From: Euborellia annulipes
Taxonomy: Eukaryota > Arthropoda > Insecta > Dermaptera > Anisolabididae
Length of the DNA stretch: 64,000 nt
Reading direction: 5' to 3'
Assembly (NCBI GenBank): GCA_023213315.1
Contig: JAKCPI010004461.1
Location: 50,352 to 114,351 of the forward strand
This document shows positions 26,501-36,250 of this stretch, one piece after another. The translations under genes were made by a program, and so were the position numbers. Each line of letters opens with the position of its first letter. Within the stretch, counting starts at the first letter, position 1. The notes below the pieces were generated by a model that saw only the letters and a program-made list of their open reading frames with translations, ran no database searches and was not told the DNA's origin.

Positions 26501-28693
26501 GATTCATGTCAAAAATTCGATGTCGAGATTTTGATGGATCTTCACGTTTTGAGGTCCCCCTGAATCCAAAAAAAGTGGTTTTCGTGACATGGTCTGTCTG
26601 TTTGTGTGTGTGTTCCTGGGTTCAATTTAAAGCATGAAGGAATTGAGCTAGGAGGTTGAAATTTTATATTTAAATTAAACGCCCTAGGGGTGGGGGAGGG
26701 GGGGGCGTGAAAATAAGCTTTTAATCAAAATCGGCCAAAAAGTACTAGTACTTTACTGATGTAGTTTTTCAGTTTTTTTCGATTTTCTCAAAATTCGCTC
26801 CAACGATTTTGATTAAAATTCAAAAATCAATTATTTTTTAGATGCTCTTTAAAATGTATATTCTCATTTTGCGATTGAAATCTTCTGAAGACCACTTTAC
26901 TCTTGTACTTCATAGGAAGGATAGGAGAAATGGTTGCCATGGTAACAAAATATAAATATTTTCCCATACTTATAAATTGTACATCTTGAATTGTAATATA
27001 TCGGCGGAAACTAAATATATGTCGACACGAAAAATCTGGTGAGACAAGCACAGAACACAACTTTCGATTACCGAATGTAAGAGAAAGTTGTGTGATGTGC
27101 GACAGTCACACCTGATTATTAATTAATAATTATTAAACTTATCTCAATCAATACCAAATTAATTAATACATTTTTACATTTTTTCCTTGAATTAGTGTCA
27201 ACAAGCTGCTTTGGATGAACTGTTTGGAAACACTGGACAATGCTTTTCACGATACCAGACTGCCCAGATTCTATTACATAGCTTAACGACTCAAATTCAG
27301 AATCCACAAGATCGAACTCTGTTGAAAAAATGTGAGTTGATTTCATATTAAGATTCCTTTCAGTTACATTCAAATTCAGATAACGCTATTTAAGCAAAGT
27401 GGCGAAAATATATTTCCATTCTTTGCTATTGGTTCTGCCTATATAAATTATAAATTTATAAAACTTTCAAATGCCTTTTCTTGAATTGTTGAATTTCGGA
27501 CTTTCGGAATTTCAATTTTAGTCTTTGAAAGACACTTCTCAGAATTTCTAATCCAAATTTGGGCAAAGTGTTAGGTTGAAAAACACTATACCCTAATAAA
27601 TTCCTATGATCAAATATCTATAAAAAATTTAATGTCGAAAAAAGCTGATTATTTCTGTGTGTATATATATATATATATATATAGATATAGTCAATCTAAA
27701 TCGAACACAATCACACACACCCAACCTTCCTCCAGCTCTCAGAGAAAGTTTTCAAGAGAAGGAACTTAGGAGGTAACGGTGGAGGGGGGTTGTTTACAGG
27801 GTCGCACCTTTGAGAGAATTTTTCAAAAAGTCAATACAATAACGCCATTTATTAAAATAAAATAGCCAGATTATTAGAATTAAAGCGCGTCGCTCCTATC
27901 TTCAGGACCTATGGCCTTTATTAATTTAGATTACAAATAATTATAATTATGTTATATACAAAAATGTGATTATAAAATTCTTACGAAATTACGGTTTATT
28001 AATAATCGTTGTTGTTAATAAACCGTAATTTCGTAAGCATTTTATAACCATATTTTTGTATATAACATAATTATAATTATTTATAATCTAAATTAATAAA
28101 CTAGTTTCTTGATGGCTAGATATTATGATATGAGGATGTGGCATAAGAGCCTTCGACCTCGGAACAGAAAAAAGAGTTTTCAAGAGAATATAAATTGGTA
28201 AAAACGTTGCTAGACTGCCATGTCAACTAACCTGACAACTTGAACTGATGAAGAGTGCGATCGGCACTCGAAACGTCTACAAAAAAATAAAAAAATTTTA
28301 TTTTATTTTTCGCCTTGGCGCCTTGGCTTATGCCACATCCTCATAAATTAATAAATATTCTATGGCCATAGGTCCTGAAGATGGGAGCGACGCGTTCCCG
28401 AAACGTCGAACGAAATAATATAAAGATTTTTTATTTCTCCTGGCTGCCCTCTCATTTTTTCCCTATTAAACATCTCTCTTTCTTCAATGAATAATAAAAA
28501 AATTAATTAATTAATCAAAGAGTTTATTGATTTTGAAGGATTTACACAACTTGTCTATTTGTAAAAAAATAATTAGTTTGGTACGTATGTGATCAATGTT
28601 TTCAAATGAAATTGTTCCTTTACAGATAAAGATGCAGTGGAAAAACGATTAATTGTTCTCACACAACAAGGAGGCATCATCTATTCTACTTGA
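17596..28693 (+). CDS. ULK: Serine/threonine protein kinase ULK1/2 (Atg1, UNC-51)
   Basis: Nineteen exons encode 799 aa: 17596-17685, 19300-19392, 19460-19543, 19614-19650, 19717-19767, 20370-20501, 20588-20661, 20864-21024, 21100-21242, 21832-22075, 22150-22300, 22382-22483, 23888-24044, 24119-24247, 25166-25266, 25344-25653, 25969-26105, 27196-27331 and 28626-28693. All have GT/AG borders and correct phase. The kinase starts autophagy with Atg13 and FIP200-type partners. The N-terminal kinase domain (about 7-270) has the glycine loop [12 protein letters not shown], Lys39 (VAIK), HRDLKPQN with Asp134, DFG at 164-166 and APE at 188-190. A Pro/Ser-rich middle holds the LC3/Atg8-interacting motif DDFVMVP (F350-V353). 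The C-terminal EAT domain starts after [10 protein letters not shown] and includes [16 protein letters not shown] and QMRAGQL. Length is close to Drosophila Atg1 and shorter than human ULK1/2. Introns 12, 14, 17 and 18 hold transposable elements. Confidence 0.97.
21549..21608 (-). repeat. tRNA-like segment in ULK intron 9
   Basis: On the minus strand it has TTGGCTCAGAG (A-box-like) and a good B box GGGTTCGCTTCCC. It is shorter than a full tRNA, so it is likely the head of a SINE. Confidence 0.4.
22852..23648 (+). repeat. Family A repeat, diverged copy in ULK intron 12
   Basis: Starts with the GGTGTGAC hairpin half and GTCGAGATATATTTAGTTTC, passes through the 'GCACCTTAGTT' body and the AAAGTACTAGTACTTT palindrome near 23390, and ends at CAAAATCTCGATTTTT..ACTTTCTCTCTATAT. 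Confidence 0.8.
24541..24572 (-). ncRNA. Degenerate hammerhead-like motif
   Basis: Minus strand: CTTGAAAATGGCTC..GAGCC then AAAACGT. Stem II (GGCTC/GAGCC) is intact but both core blocks are mutated. It is a relic of the same motif family, in ULK intron 14. Confidence 0.4.
24660..24850 (-). pseudogene. mariner-type transposase C-terminal remnant
   Basis: The minus strand reads [11 protein letters not shown], a stop, then [13 protein letters not shown] and a stop. The mariner family ends in RYDKCL..GDYVEK, so the Tyr codon has become a stop. It sits in ULK intron 14, opposite in strand to ULK. Confidence 0.6.
26486..27118 (-). repeat. Family A repeat in ULK intron 17 (reverse orientation)
   Basis: Reads in reverse from GAAAGTATTGGATTCATG and the TCAAAAATTCGATGTCGAG block, through the 16-bp palindrome near 26740 and CCATGGTAACAAAATATAAA, to the CACAACTTTC hairpin at about 27060-27100. 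A further 60-bp plus-strand fragment of the same family lies at 26150-26215. Confidence 0.85.
27884..27905 (-). ncRNA. Truncated hammerhead-like motif
   Basis: CTGAAGA plus the start of stem II (AGGAGCGACGCG) and no GAAAC block. It is the 5' half of the same motif as 28375-28407. Confidence 0.45.
28101..28343 (+). mobile_element. 243-bp hammerhead-containing insertion with 12-bp target-site duplication
   Basis: TAAATTAATAAA stands directly before (28089-28100) and directly after (28344-28355) the insertion. The arm it interrupts is otherwise continuous when compared with the opposite arm of the host fold-back. The element starts CTAGTTTCTTGATGGC and ends CTTATGCCACATCCTCA, and its ends share an inverted TGAGGATGTGGCATAAG. 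Confidence 0.8.
28245..28277 (+). ncRNA. Hammerhead ribozyme-like motif (sense strand of ULK intron 18)
   Basis: CTGATGA, one extra A, stem II GAGTGC/GCACTC (6 bp, tetraloop-like GATC), then GAAACGTC. The core is intact. Stem I flanks pair poorly here, unlike the twin copy at 43451-43483. Confidence 0.6.
28375..28407 (+). ncRNA. Hammerhead ribozyme-like motif (sense strand of ULK intron 18)
   Basis: CTGAAGA, one extra T, stem II GGGA/TCCC with a GC-rich loop, then GAAACGTC. The core is intact. Stem I is weak. Confidence 0.6.
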
Positions 28694-28806
28694 CGCGAGG
28701 CTCCTTCAAACGATGACAACAGTTATTACATCTGTTTCATTCCTCAATCTCATTCATTCTTCCTTTCACGTTTATCTAAAGAAGCATCCGCCCCACTAAA
28801 TTAAGG

Positions 28807-28812
28807 AATAAA
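28807..28812 (+). terminator. Candidate ULK polyadenylation signal
   Basis: AATAAA lies 114 bases after the ULK stop codon and is followed by a T-rich stretch. Alternative signals further down cannot be excluded. Confidence 0.5.
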
Positions 28813-29567
28813 AGATCTTTTTATTTATTTTATTTAAGGGACCCTCTTTGAGATTATAAATCAAACATATATACGTACATTCAAAAAAAAAGAATGCTTT
28901 AAAACAATCTAAAAAAATATGTATAGTATTGCATCTTATTTTTTTCTTAAAAGTACACTGAATATATTATACACTTAATTGCTTTTACTATTGTATAATA
29001 TCTTTTCAATTGGTTTATAGGTTTATTCTTATAAAAACCTTATTCCATTAGACTATGAATAAGTGTCTATAAGTATTCATAGTATACTATAATGTACAAT
29101 TATGTTACCACGTATATAGTTGAATCTGAAATAGGAAAACAAATTGGAATAATTTGACTTCTAGAATTAATTCATATATATATATACATAATTTTAATTA
29201 TAATAAATCATTTTATAATATAACAACAAAAAATATTTTTCTCAATCCATATTCCTTCTCTCACGATTTAAAAATAAAGTAGGGGAGGGCGGGGACTTTG
29301 TCACAATTTTCACTTGTTATTTTTTTTACCAGGTTTTGGTTAGTGTTTGAGCCAAACAAATATGTAATTAAATGGTACATACCTTTGTATAAGTTACGTA
29401 AAATACATAGCTTTCTAGTAAATGCCTAAGTATGGATTAATTTGTCTTCCCTAAGCACTTCAAGAGTGACAAAAAGTGCTCCATGGCAGGGTTCTTTGTC
29501 ACAGGGTAGGTGGTACTTTGTCACGTGTAATTTTAAAGGAAAAATTAGTTTAAGCGATAAAATCTTT
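28813..29567. other. Intergenic region after ULK
   Basis: AT-rich. A block near 29280-29530 holds several TTTGTCAC repeats (GGGACTTTGTCACA, TACTTTGTCACGTG), which look like part of a transposon UTR linked to the MADF exon next to it. No gene seen. Confidence 0.4.
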
Positions 29568-29972
29568 TTAAATTATTACAATATTTAAATGAAATGTTAC
29601 ATTTTTAATTAATTCCATGATGAATGAATGGAAAAAGTCTATCACTTCATTTCTGATGTCCAAGTTTTGGTCTTCCGTAAAATTTTTAATCATTGAATCG
29701 AATCTGGTGTCTCGACACTTACTGGTGAATTTGAAAAATCTTAATTCCTGTCGCCGTCCAGTCGCTAACCTGTTTGTTCCAGAGAATGATCCAGGTGTGG
29801 CAGGTTCACTCGATGCCACAGGATCTGACTTCTTTTTGTTCTGCAAAAAGGACAACTGTCTTGCATAAATGTACTGCTTTCTTTCTAATAATGGTTGACC
29901 CGGTTGATTTTTTTAGAATGTTTCTCGTGTAATTGTCTTTTATATTCTTCCATTTTAATTTGAGCCTTTTAA
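29568..29972 (-). pseudogene. MADF-BESS domain exon, frameshifted
   Basis: After a strong acceptor (poly-T, ACAG), the minus strand reads LKRLKLKWKNIKDNYTR then KKSTGSTIIRKK, a typical second half of a MADF domain. The frame must then shift by one base near 29880 to continue QYIYARQLSFLQNKKK, SDPVASSEPATPGSF and a BESS-like tail (NLDIRNEVIDFFHSFI). MADF-BESS proteins are DNA-binding and often linked to transposons. The shift, and the lack of a start or upstream exon, suggest a relic, although one wrong base call could explain the shift. Confidence 0.6.
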
Positions 29973-30316
29973 CTGTAAAAAAAAAGAAAGAAAAGATTCT
30001 TAGCAAGAGTTTGGAACTAATAATTACAGTGAAGTAGGAGACAGCTGGAGATAGAAAATGACTCGATTAGTTTTGCACAGAGAGGTTTTTGCAGCACTGG
30101 AAATATCTACTGAAATTTTGTTTAATAGAAAATAAATAAGCGATTTTGAAAAATATAAAAATTCATTTTATTGTCAACTTTATTATTTAAGTCTAACTTA
30201 AATAACAAAAAAAAAATAATGTAAACATTTGATCTATATAATTATAATATATAGGAAAGAACTGGAGAATAAAAACCAGCAATTGATGGACCCTCTCACA
30301 TCATCTTTAATTGGCA

Positions 30317-30352
30317 AATATTTCGACTGGCATTACGCCTAGTCATCATCAG
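30317..30352 (-). ncRNA. Hammerhead ribozyme-like motif, AUAU variant
   Basis: CTGATGA, one extra T, stem II GACT-A-GGC / GCC-AGTC (7 bp and one bulge), then GAAATATT. Where other copies have ACGT this has ATAT, also self-complementary. Flanks GCA/TGC start stem I. Confidence 0.6.
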
Positions 30353-30548
30353 TGCAAACAAATGATTTGGTGGAGGGCCCGTGTCAAACAATGGTTGAGG
30401 ATTATTTTAAAATTTCTCGGAGAAGCAGGGGTCAGACGCAAGTGCAAGCTAAGTTTTGACGTCTGACCCACCCTGCTTCTCCGAGAAATTTTAAAATAAT
30501 CCTCAACCATTGTTTGACACGGGCCCTCCACCAAATCATTTGTTTGCA

Positions 30549-30584
30549 CTGATGATGACTAGGCGTAATGCCAGTCGAAATATT
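30549..30584 (+). ncRNA. Hammerhead ribozyme-like motif, AUAU variant
   Basis: Inverted twin of 30317-30352 with the same core, 7-bp stem II and GAAATATT. Confidence 0.6.
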
Positions 30585-30699
30585 TGCCAATTAAAGATGA
30601 TGTGAGAGGGTCCATCAATTGCTGGTTTTTATTCTCCAGTTCTTTCCTATACATCTTATCCAGCGAAAATCTTCCAATTGCAATTATAATATATATTTT

Positions 30700-31530
30700 T
30701 TATATTTATAATAGCATAGAAAATATTTATTATTTTTACTATTAATATCAACTATAACTTCTGGACATGAAACTTAAATTTTCATAATTTCGCGCAAAAG
30801 CAATACCAACTGTAAACAATTAACATTTCTTCAAATCACTTTGGGTATATTAATTAAAATTCAATTATATTACTCTTTTTTTTATTAATATAATTAAATT
30901 TTCTTTGATTAGACCAAGAAATAGGAAAATGATTTTTATTTTATTTGATAGAATTTTACGTTTTCTTTAGTTGTCATTCTCACTAGATAGGAGCCAAACT
31001 ACTGCTGCTGCTTCCATTGCGCATGCTCAGATCTGGAGTTTTTTTTATTTCTCCTCTATTGTTGCTTCTTACTTAATAAAGTTTTTATTCTATCATTATT
31101 TTAAGATAAAGTTTTATTTACTTAGTGAATGTGTTTCTTAATCGTCATCAGCCAAACAGACATATAGACTACTTTTAAGGTAAATATACATATTATGTAA
31201 AATGATTATCTTTTTGAATATTAATCTGTTATAAATAATTTATTACTCAAAGATGCTAAAAGCTCTCATGGTGAAACGAATATGATAGAAGTAGGCAGAC
31301 ATGACTCTACAATGTATTTAATTGTATGACTAAACATTTATCATATTATAGGCCTATTTTTACAAATTTTCACCTGGCTGCTGTTTTCCCAGGAGGTTTC
31401 CTGCCTTTATCTTCTAATTGTATATCTACAGCCATTAAACTCAACAAAATTATTAAAAAACCAAGTTTTAACAGAGGGAAAGGAAGGGGCCTGCTAATCA
31501 TTGGAAATCTGTGTGCATATACCTATGGAC
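30700..31530. other. No gene seen
   Basis: AT-rich sequence without recognisable repeats or exons. Short ORFs here have no family signature. Confidence 0.4.
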
Positions 31531-31537
31531 GATGTTA

Positions 31538-31640
31538 TGCCAGTGGCGTAACCAGGGGGGCGAGGGGGGCTCGAGCCCCCCCCCCCCCCGCCCCAGGCAC
31601 ATCGAGCCCTTGGCGCCCCCCCGAAACCGGCATAGGCGCC
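31538..31640. repeat. GC-rich 'GTGGCGTAACCAGG' element
   Basis: Begins CAGTGGCGTAACCAGG and continues into G-rich then C-rich tracts and GGCGCCCC. It is related in style to 11149-11299 and 44571-44775. A similar piece (AGGGGCGTATTTATGG) is at 53278-53325. Confidence 0.45.
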
Positions 31641-31812
31641 CTACGGCCTCTAAAATATAGCCCAGCGTATGTGATTTTATCATATTCTTTTCTACGATTG
31701 TCTTAAAAAATTGATTGTTTTCTTTTAAAATTATATTACAACTTGAATTCTACTATTTTAAATGAATTTACTTCCAAAAATAATAAATAACGTATATAGA
31801 GGCTTTATAATT

Positions 31813-32035
31813 AAATTTTTTTTTTTTTTTTTTAAAACATTCACACTTTTTTCTCATTCACACTCACACTCACACACACATTCACACTGTCTTTTCGGCA
31901 GCTCAGGCCATATAAGACATTTACCGATAACCGTTATTTATGAATTTTTATTTATATTAGGGTCCGGGGGGGGGATTTAAGCCATCTGGTATCCAGATGG
32001 CTTAAATAAAATCATCGACTGCCTTTGGGTCCAAC
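31813..32035 (-). repeat. tRNA-derived SINE, 5'-truncated
   Basis: Poly(T), CACACTTTTTTCTCATTCAC, CTTTTCGGCA, the inverted pair ATTTAAGCCATCTGG / CCAGATGGCTTAAAT, then GACTGCCT. The tRNA head is incomplete. Confidence 0.75.
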
Positions 32036-32089
32036 CAAGTGATTGTGCCATATGAGGTTGGCATCACACCTTTCACCACGCCCCGTGGG

Positions 32090-33690
32090 CGAGGCTTTAT
32101 AATGTGTGACAAGCACAGTACACAACTTTCGATTACCGAAGGTAAGAGAAAGTTGTGTGCTGTGCTTGTTACACCAGATTTTGTCTCGACATATATTTAG
32201 TTTCCGACAGTAGGGTAAAATTGAATCGTTTATTTCAGAAAGCACCTAAGTGCGCTTTTTTCAACTTTCGGAAAACTAAAAAAAACTGTTTTGCAGCTTA
32301 AGTATAGGTCTAGTCTCCTTCAAATATTTTTTTACCAAATCAAAAACATGCTATTGGGATAATCTATTTAAAAAATTATTTTTTTTCCTTTAAGTTTTTG
32401 AGTAATTAATTTTTGAAAAATTTGCACTTAGGTGGTTTCTGCAATAAATGAGTGATTTTTTAAAAATTAATATTGAAATTAAGTCAAACCATTAATTTTT
32501 ACCTGTTTTGGTATCAAAGGTAAGTAACAGACACACTTAAGTATAAAAAAGAGTGTTTTTACTATGCCTAAATCGAAAAATACAAGTAGACTACACGCTA
32601 CAGTATGTCTATATAGGCTACAACAGCGTATATACAGAGACGTACTGCAGTCCTTTGAGCCTAGCATTCCGAATAATGTTCCGTTTGTATTTTTCTTTGT
32701 GCACAACTTCACGCCTACGCCTGGGAATAGGTTCATCATCTGAACTATCCGACATGGCTTAAGAACTATATAATGTAATAATAAACAACAAAATAACACC
32801 TAATTTTCACCGAAAACTCACGAAAACTAACTACTCAGTGTTAGGTAACCTTTGAATCAAACCAGCGAGTCACAAAACACGTGATGTCTACAGGGCACGA
32901 GATTTACCGCAGAAAGAACCCAAGCGCCGTCGCTTAGGTTCTTTCTGAAATAAACGGATTATTTTCAAGGCTGCCAAATAGCATTGCTGATGAGGAACAT
33001 TGGTTATTTCGGCACTAAAAGATGTATTTACCTTTAAATTGTACATTAGCACCAAAAACACATTTTTTGAAATTTTGTCCCTTAGGTGCTTTCTGAAATA
33101 AACGATTCAATTGAATTCAAGATGTAAAATTTATAAGTATGGGAAAATATTTATATTTTGTTACCATGGCAACCATTTCTCCTATCTTTTCTATGTAGTA
33201 CAAGAGTAAAGTGGTCTTCAGAATTGAGCTTTTTACAATGTATCTCAAAATGACAGCCCCCGGTGGCCGCGGCGAGGGGGAGATATACATCCTGTTTTAA
33301 AGAGAATCTATCAAAAATAATTGATACCTTTGAATTTAAAAAAAAATCGTTGGAGCGAATTTTGAGAAAATCGAAAAAAAAACTGAAAAAGTGCATTAGT
33401 AAAGTACTAGTACTTTTTGGCCAATTTTTTTTAAAAGCTACGTGTCACGTCCCATGGAGGTGCCTAACTTAAATATAAAATTTCAACCTCCTAGCTCTTT
33501 TCGTTCTTGAGATATTTTGTTCACAGACACACAGACAGACCATGTCGCGAAAACCACTTTTTTGGATTCAGGGGACCTCAAAACGTGAAGATCCATCAAA
33601 ATCTCGACATCGAATTTTTGACATGAATCCAATACTTTCTCTCTCTATATATTAACATATATATAGAAGTAAGAGAAAGTAAAAATTAAA
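32090..33690 (+). repeat. Family A repeat, split by a TIR element
   Basis: The 5' hairpin (CACAACTTTCGATTACCG..) is at 32110-32180. The body resumes at 33111 (GAATTCAAGATGTAAAATTT) and runs to the 3' hairpin ending near 33690. The 32221-33110 block is a foreign insertion. A short GC-rich insert lies near 33255-33290. A further partial copy follows at 33735-33935. Confidence 0.8.
32221..33110. mobile_element. Non-autonomous DNA element with perfect 30-bp terminal inverted repeats
   Basis: Ends TTGAATCGTTTATTTCAGAA / TTCTGAAATAAACGATTCAA extend to 30 matching bases (32221-32250 and 33081-33110). A third inverted copy of CTTAGGTTCTTTCTGAAATA lies inside at 32932. It interrupts a family A copy just before GAATTCAAGATG. 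No transposase is encoded. A possible AATT target duplication is visible. Confidence 0.8.
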
Positions 33691-33734
33691 TTAATTGAGA
33701 TTCTTTTTAATTCAATATTCAATAAAATTTTAAA

Positions 33735-33935
33735 AATTCAACCTCTTAGTTCATTTCCTTCATGCTTTATTTTGAACACAGAAAGAGAGACCGACAGATT
33801 ATTTCGCGGGACCCACCTTGCTCAGGACAACTCAAAACATGTATAAAATAATCTCGACATCGAATTTTTGACATGAATGTAGCTAATACTTTCTCTCTAT
33901 ATATTAAAATATAGGCAAGGTAAGAGAAAGTAAAA
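33735..33935 (+). repeat. Family A repeat, 3' fragment
   Basis: Holds TTCAACCTCTTAGTTCATTT, TCTCGACATCGAATTTTTGA and the terminal ACTTTCTC..GGTAAGAGAAAGT hairpin. Confidence 0.75.
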
Positions 33936-34213
33936 ATCATTTTTCAATAAACTAGTTCAGTCCTTATTCCTTGTTGTTAGCGGAAAAATATATAGCCTCA
34001 AAGGGAGAAAGGGCTAGAAGGGAGCTCAAGGGACACTTAGAAAAAAAAAGAGTGGAAGAAAAACGGGCTAAAAAGATTTGCGAGATTATTATGCAAGCCG
34101 CAAAACCTCAGCTACAATTTTTTTATTTTATTTTTTTAAATGGATTTATTTGCCCTTATTTTTTATGTATGTTTTGTTTATTTAGTACCTATTATTCATT
34201 GAAACGTTGGTAG

Positions 34214-35050
34214 AATTGGAATAAGAATATAAAATTATTTTAGAAGCCGGTATTAATTTATTAATTATAAATTATTATAAATATGAATAATTAAAGAAGA
34301 TATGGAATATTTAAAGGCAGAATTAACCGTTTAGATTTCTCTAAGCACTTTAACTTTTAGAATTTACACAATCCAAATACTGCATATACCTTTTTGACAT
34401 ATGATATAACTAGGTAATTTATAAAATCAATGATAAAGTGTGGTATGCCAATTGTATAATTAAATAAAATAAAACACATTTCATTTAATTATAAATTAAT
34501 GCTTGAACAAATAGCTATATTTTTTTTTAAACCCTACAAATAGTTAATATTTGAATTGAAAACGATCGTTTAGGAGAAAAATTTCAGGAATTTGAAATAT
34601 TCTCTCATAAAACGAGTGATTAGGCGTATAATTATTTTTTTAGAATTCCCTTTCAATGATATTTTCATAGTAATCTGAATTTTGTTATTGTTATGGAAAT
34701 AAAAATAACATTTACCTATTTATTTTAGGGATAATTAATTGTAATTAATCACTTTAGAGAAACATTGGAAGGAAAAAAAATTTTGTTTAGCAAAAAAAGG
34801 TTAATTAGTAAATATATAAAAAGTATATAATGTATGTAATGTTGAAGGTGAACAAGCTAATGAATCATAAGTATTGTTGTGAAGCCAAAAAAAAGAGAGA
34901 GTTAAAAAAATTTGAAATTCGAAAATAAAAATTCTTATTTAAAATAAGATTTGAAAAAATTTGATAGCTGATTGGATCAAAAAAAACATTCAAGATTCCA
35001 ATAGAAAGTTAGTCTGGATATCTTTGCCACCCCAAGAAAAATTGAGTCAA
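34214..35050. other. No gene seen
   Basis: AT-rich sequence. Near 35046-35075 the fragment TATGGGGCATTCCAGGCC is a scrap of the palindromic element that is complete at 43909-45441. Confidence 0.4.
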
Positions 35051-35107
35051 TATGGGGCATTCCAGGCCCACCGTAAGATGGCTTTTTCTTAAAATTTACT
35101 TATAAGA

Positions 35108-35740
35108 ATATGGTGTGACTGACGCACAGCACACAACTTTCTCTTACCTTCGGTAATCGAAAGTTGTGTTCTGTGCTTGTCACGCCAGATTTTTCGTGTC
35201 GATATATATTTAGTTTCCGCCGATATATTAGAATTCAAGATGTAAAATTTATAAGTATGGGAAAATATTTATATTTTGTTACCATGGCAAACATTTCTCC
35301 CATCTTTTCTATGGAGTACAAGAGTAAAGTGTGCTTCAAACAATATTGAGAGCAAAATATACATTTAAAAGAGCATCTAAAAAATAATTGATTTTTGGAT
35401 TTTGATTAAAATCGTTAGAGCGAATTTTGAGAAAATCGAAAAAACTGGAAAAGTGCAACAGTAAAGTACTAGTACTTTGGTGGATTTTGTTCAAAAGCTT
35501 CGTGTCACGTCCTATGGGGGTGCCTAATTTAAATGTAAAATTTCAACCCCCGTTCTTGAGATATTTTGTTCACAGACAGACAGACAGACCATGTCGCGAA
35601 AACCACTTTTTTGGATTCAGGGGATTTTAAAACGTGTATATCCATCAAAATCTCGACATCGAATTTTTGACATGAATCCAATACTTTCTCTCTCTCTATA
35701 TATATATTAACATACATATAGAGGTAAGAGAAAGTAAAAA
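35108..35740 (+). repeat. Family A repeat, near-full copy
   Basis: The clearest copy: 5' hairpin (GGTGTGAC..GCACAGCACACAACTTTC / GAAAGTTGTG..GTCACGCC), GTTACCATGGCAAAC, the palindrome AAAGTACTAGTACTTT near 35463, GTCACGTCC, the CAGACAGACAGACC run, TCTCGACATCGAATTTTTGA, and the 3' hairpin ending GGTAAGAGAAAGT. No ORF of note. Confidence 0.85.
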
Positions 35741-35809
35741 TCAGAGCCCAAGGCCCCCTGCCCCTCCCCCTCCTCAAATGACTCCACTGACATATCTTTT
35801 ATTATATGG

Positions 35810-36250
35810 TGTGCGCGCTGCACACAACTTTCTCTTACCTTCGGTAATCGAAAGTTGTGTTCTGTGTTGTCTCCCAGTTTTTTGTGTCGACATGTATTTA
35901 GTTTCCGACGGGGTACATTTGAATTCAAGATGTAAAATTTATAAGTATGGGAAAATATTTATATTTTGATACCATGGCAACCTTTCTCCTATCTTTTCTA
36001 TGGAGTACAAGAGTAAAGTGGTCTTCAGAAGATTTCAATCACAAAATGAGAATAAACATTTTATAGAGAATCTAAAAATAATTGATTTTTGAATTTGAAT
36101 AAAATCGTTGGAGCAAATTTTGAGAAAATCGAAAAAACTGAAAAAGTGCATCAGTAAAGTACTAGTACTCTTTGGTCGATTTTTGTTCAAAAGCTTCGTG
36201 TCACGTCCAGGGGGTGCCTAATTAAAATAAATTTCAACCCCTAGTTTTGT
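35810..36250 (+). repeat. Family A repeat, 3'-truncated
   Basis: Starts with the 5' hairpin (CACACAACTTTCTCTTACC) and keeps the internal palindrome region, but stops at TTTCAACCCCTAG. Confidence 0.8.

Larger units (their letters stand above)
27884..28440. mobile_element. Fold-back element with hammerhead-like ends, in ULK intron 18
   Basis: The central hairpin at about 27920-28100 has arms of about 90 bp (AATAAACCGTAATTTCGTAA in one arm). Both outer parts carry the CCTGAAGAT..GGAGCGACGCG motif: truncated at 27884-27905 (minus) and complete at 28375-28407 (plus). The right arm is split by a 243-bp insertion (28101-28343). Confidence 0.8.
30254..30681. mobile_element. Fold-back element with two hammerhead-like motifs and a 14-bp target-site duplication
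   Basis: A near-perfect palindrome (about 30251-30650, centre near 30450). AATTATAATATATA occurs at 30240-30253 and again at 30682-30695, directly flanking the element. Both arms carry the intact motif CTGATGA..GAAATATT. A short extra hairpin (GGGTCAGACG / CGTCTGACCC) sits in the loop. Confidence 0.85.
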
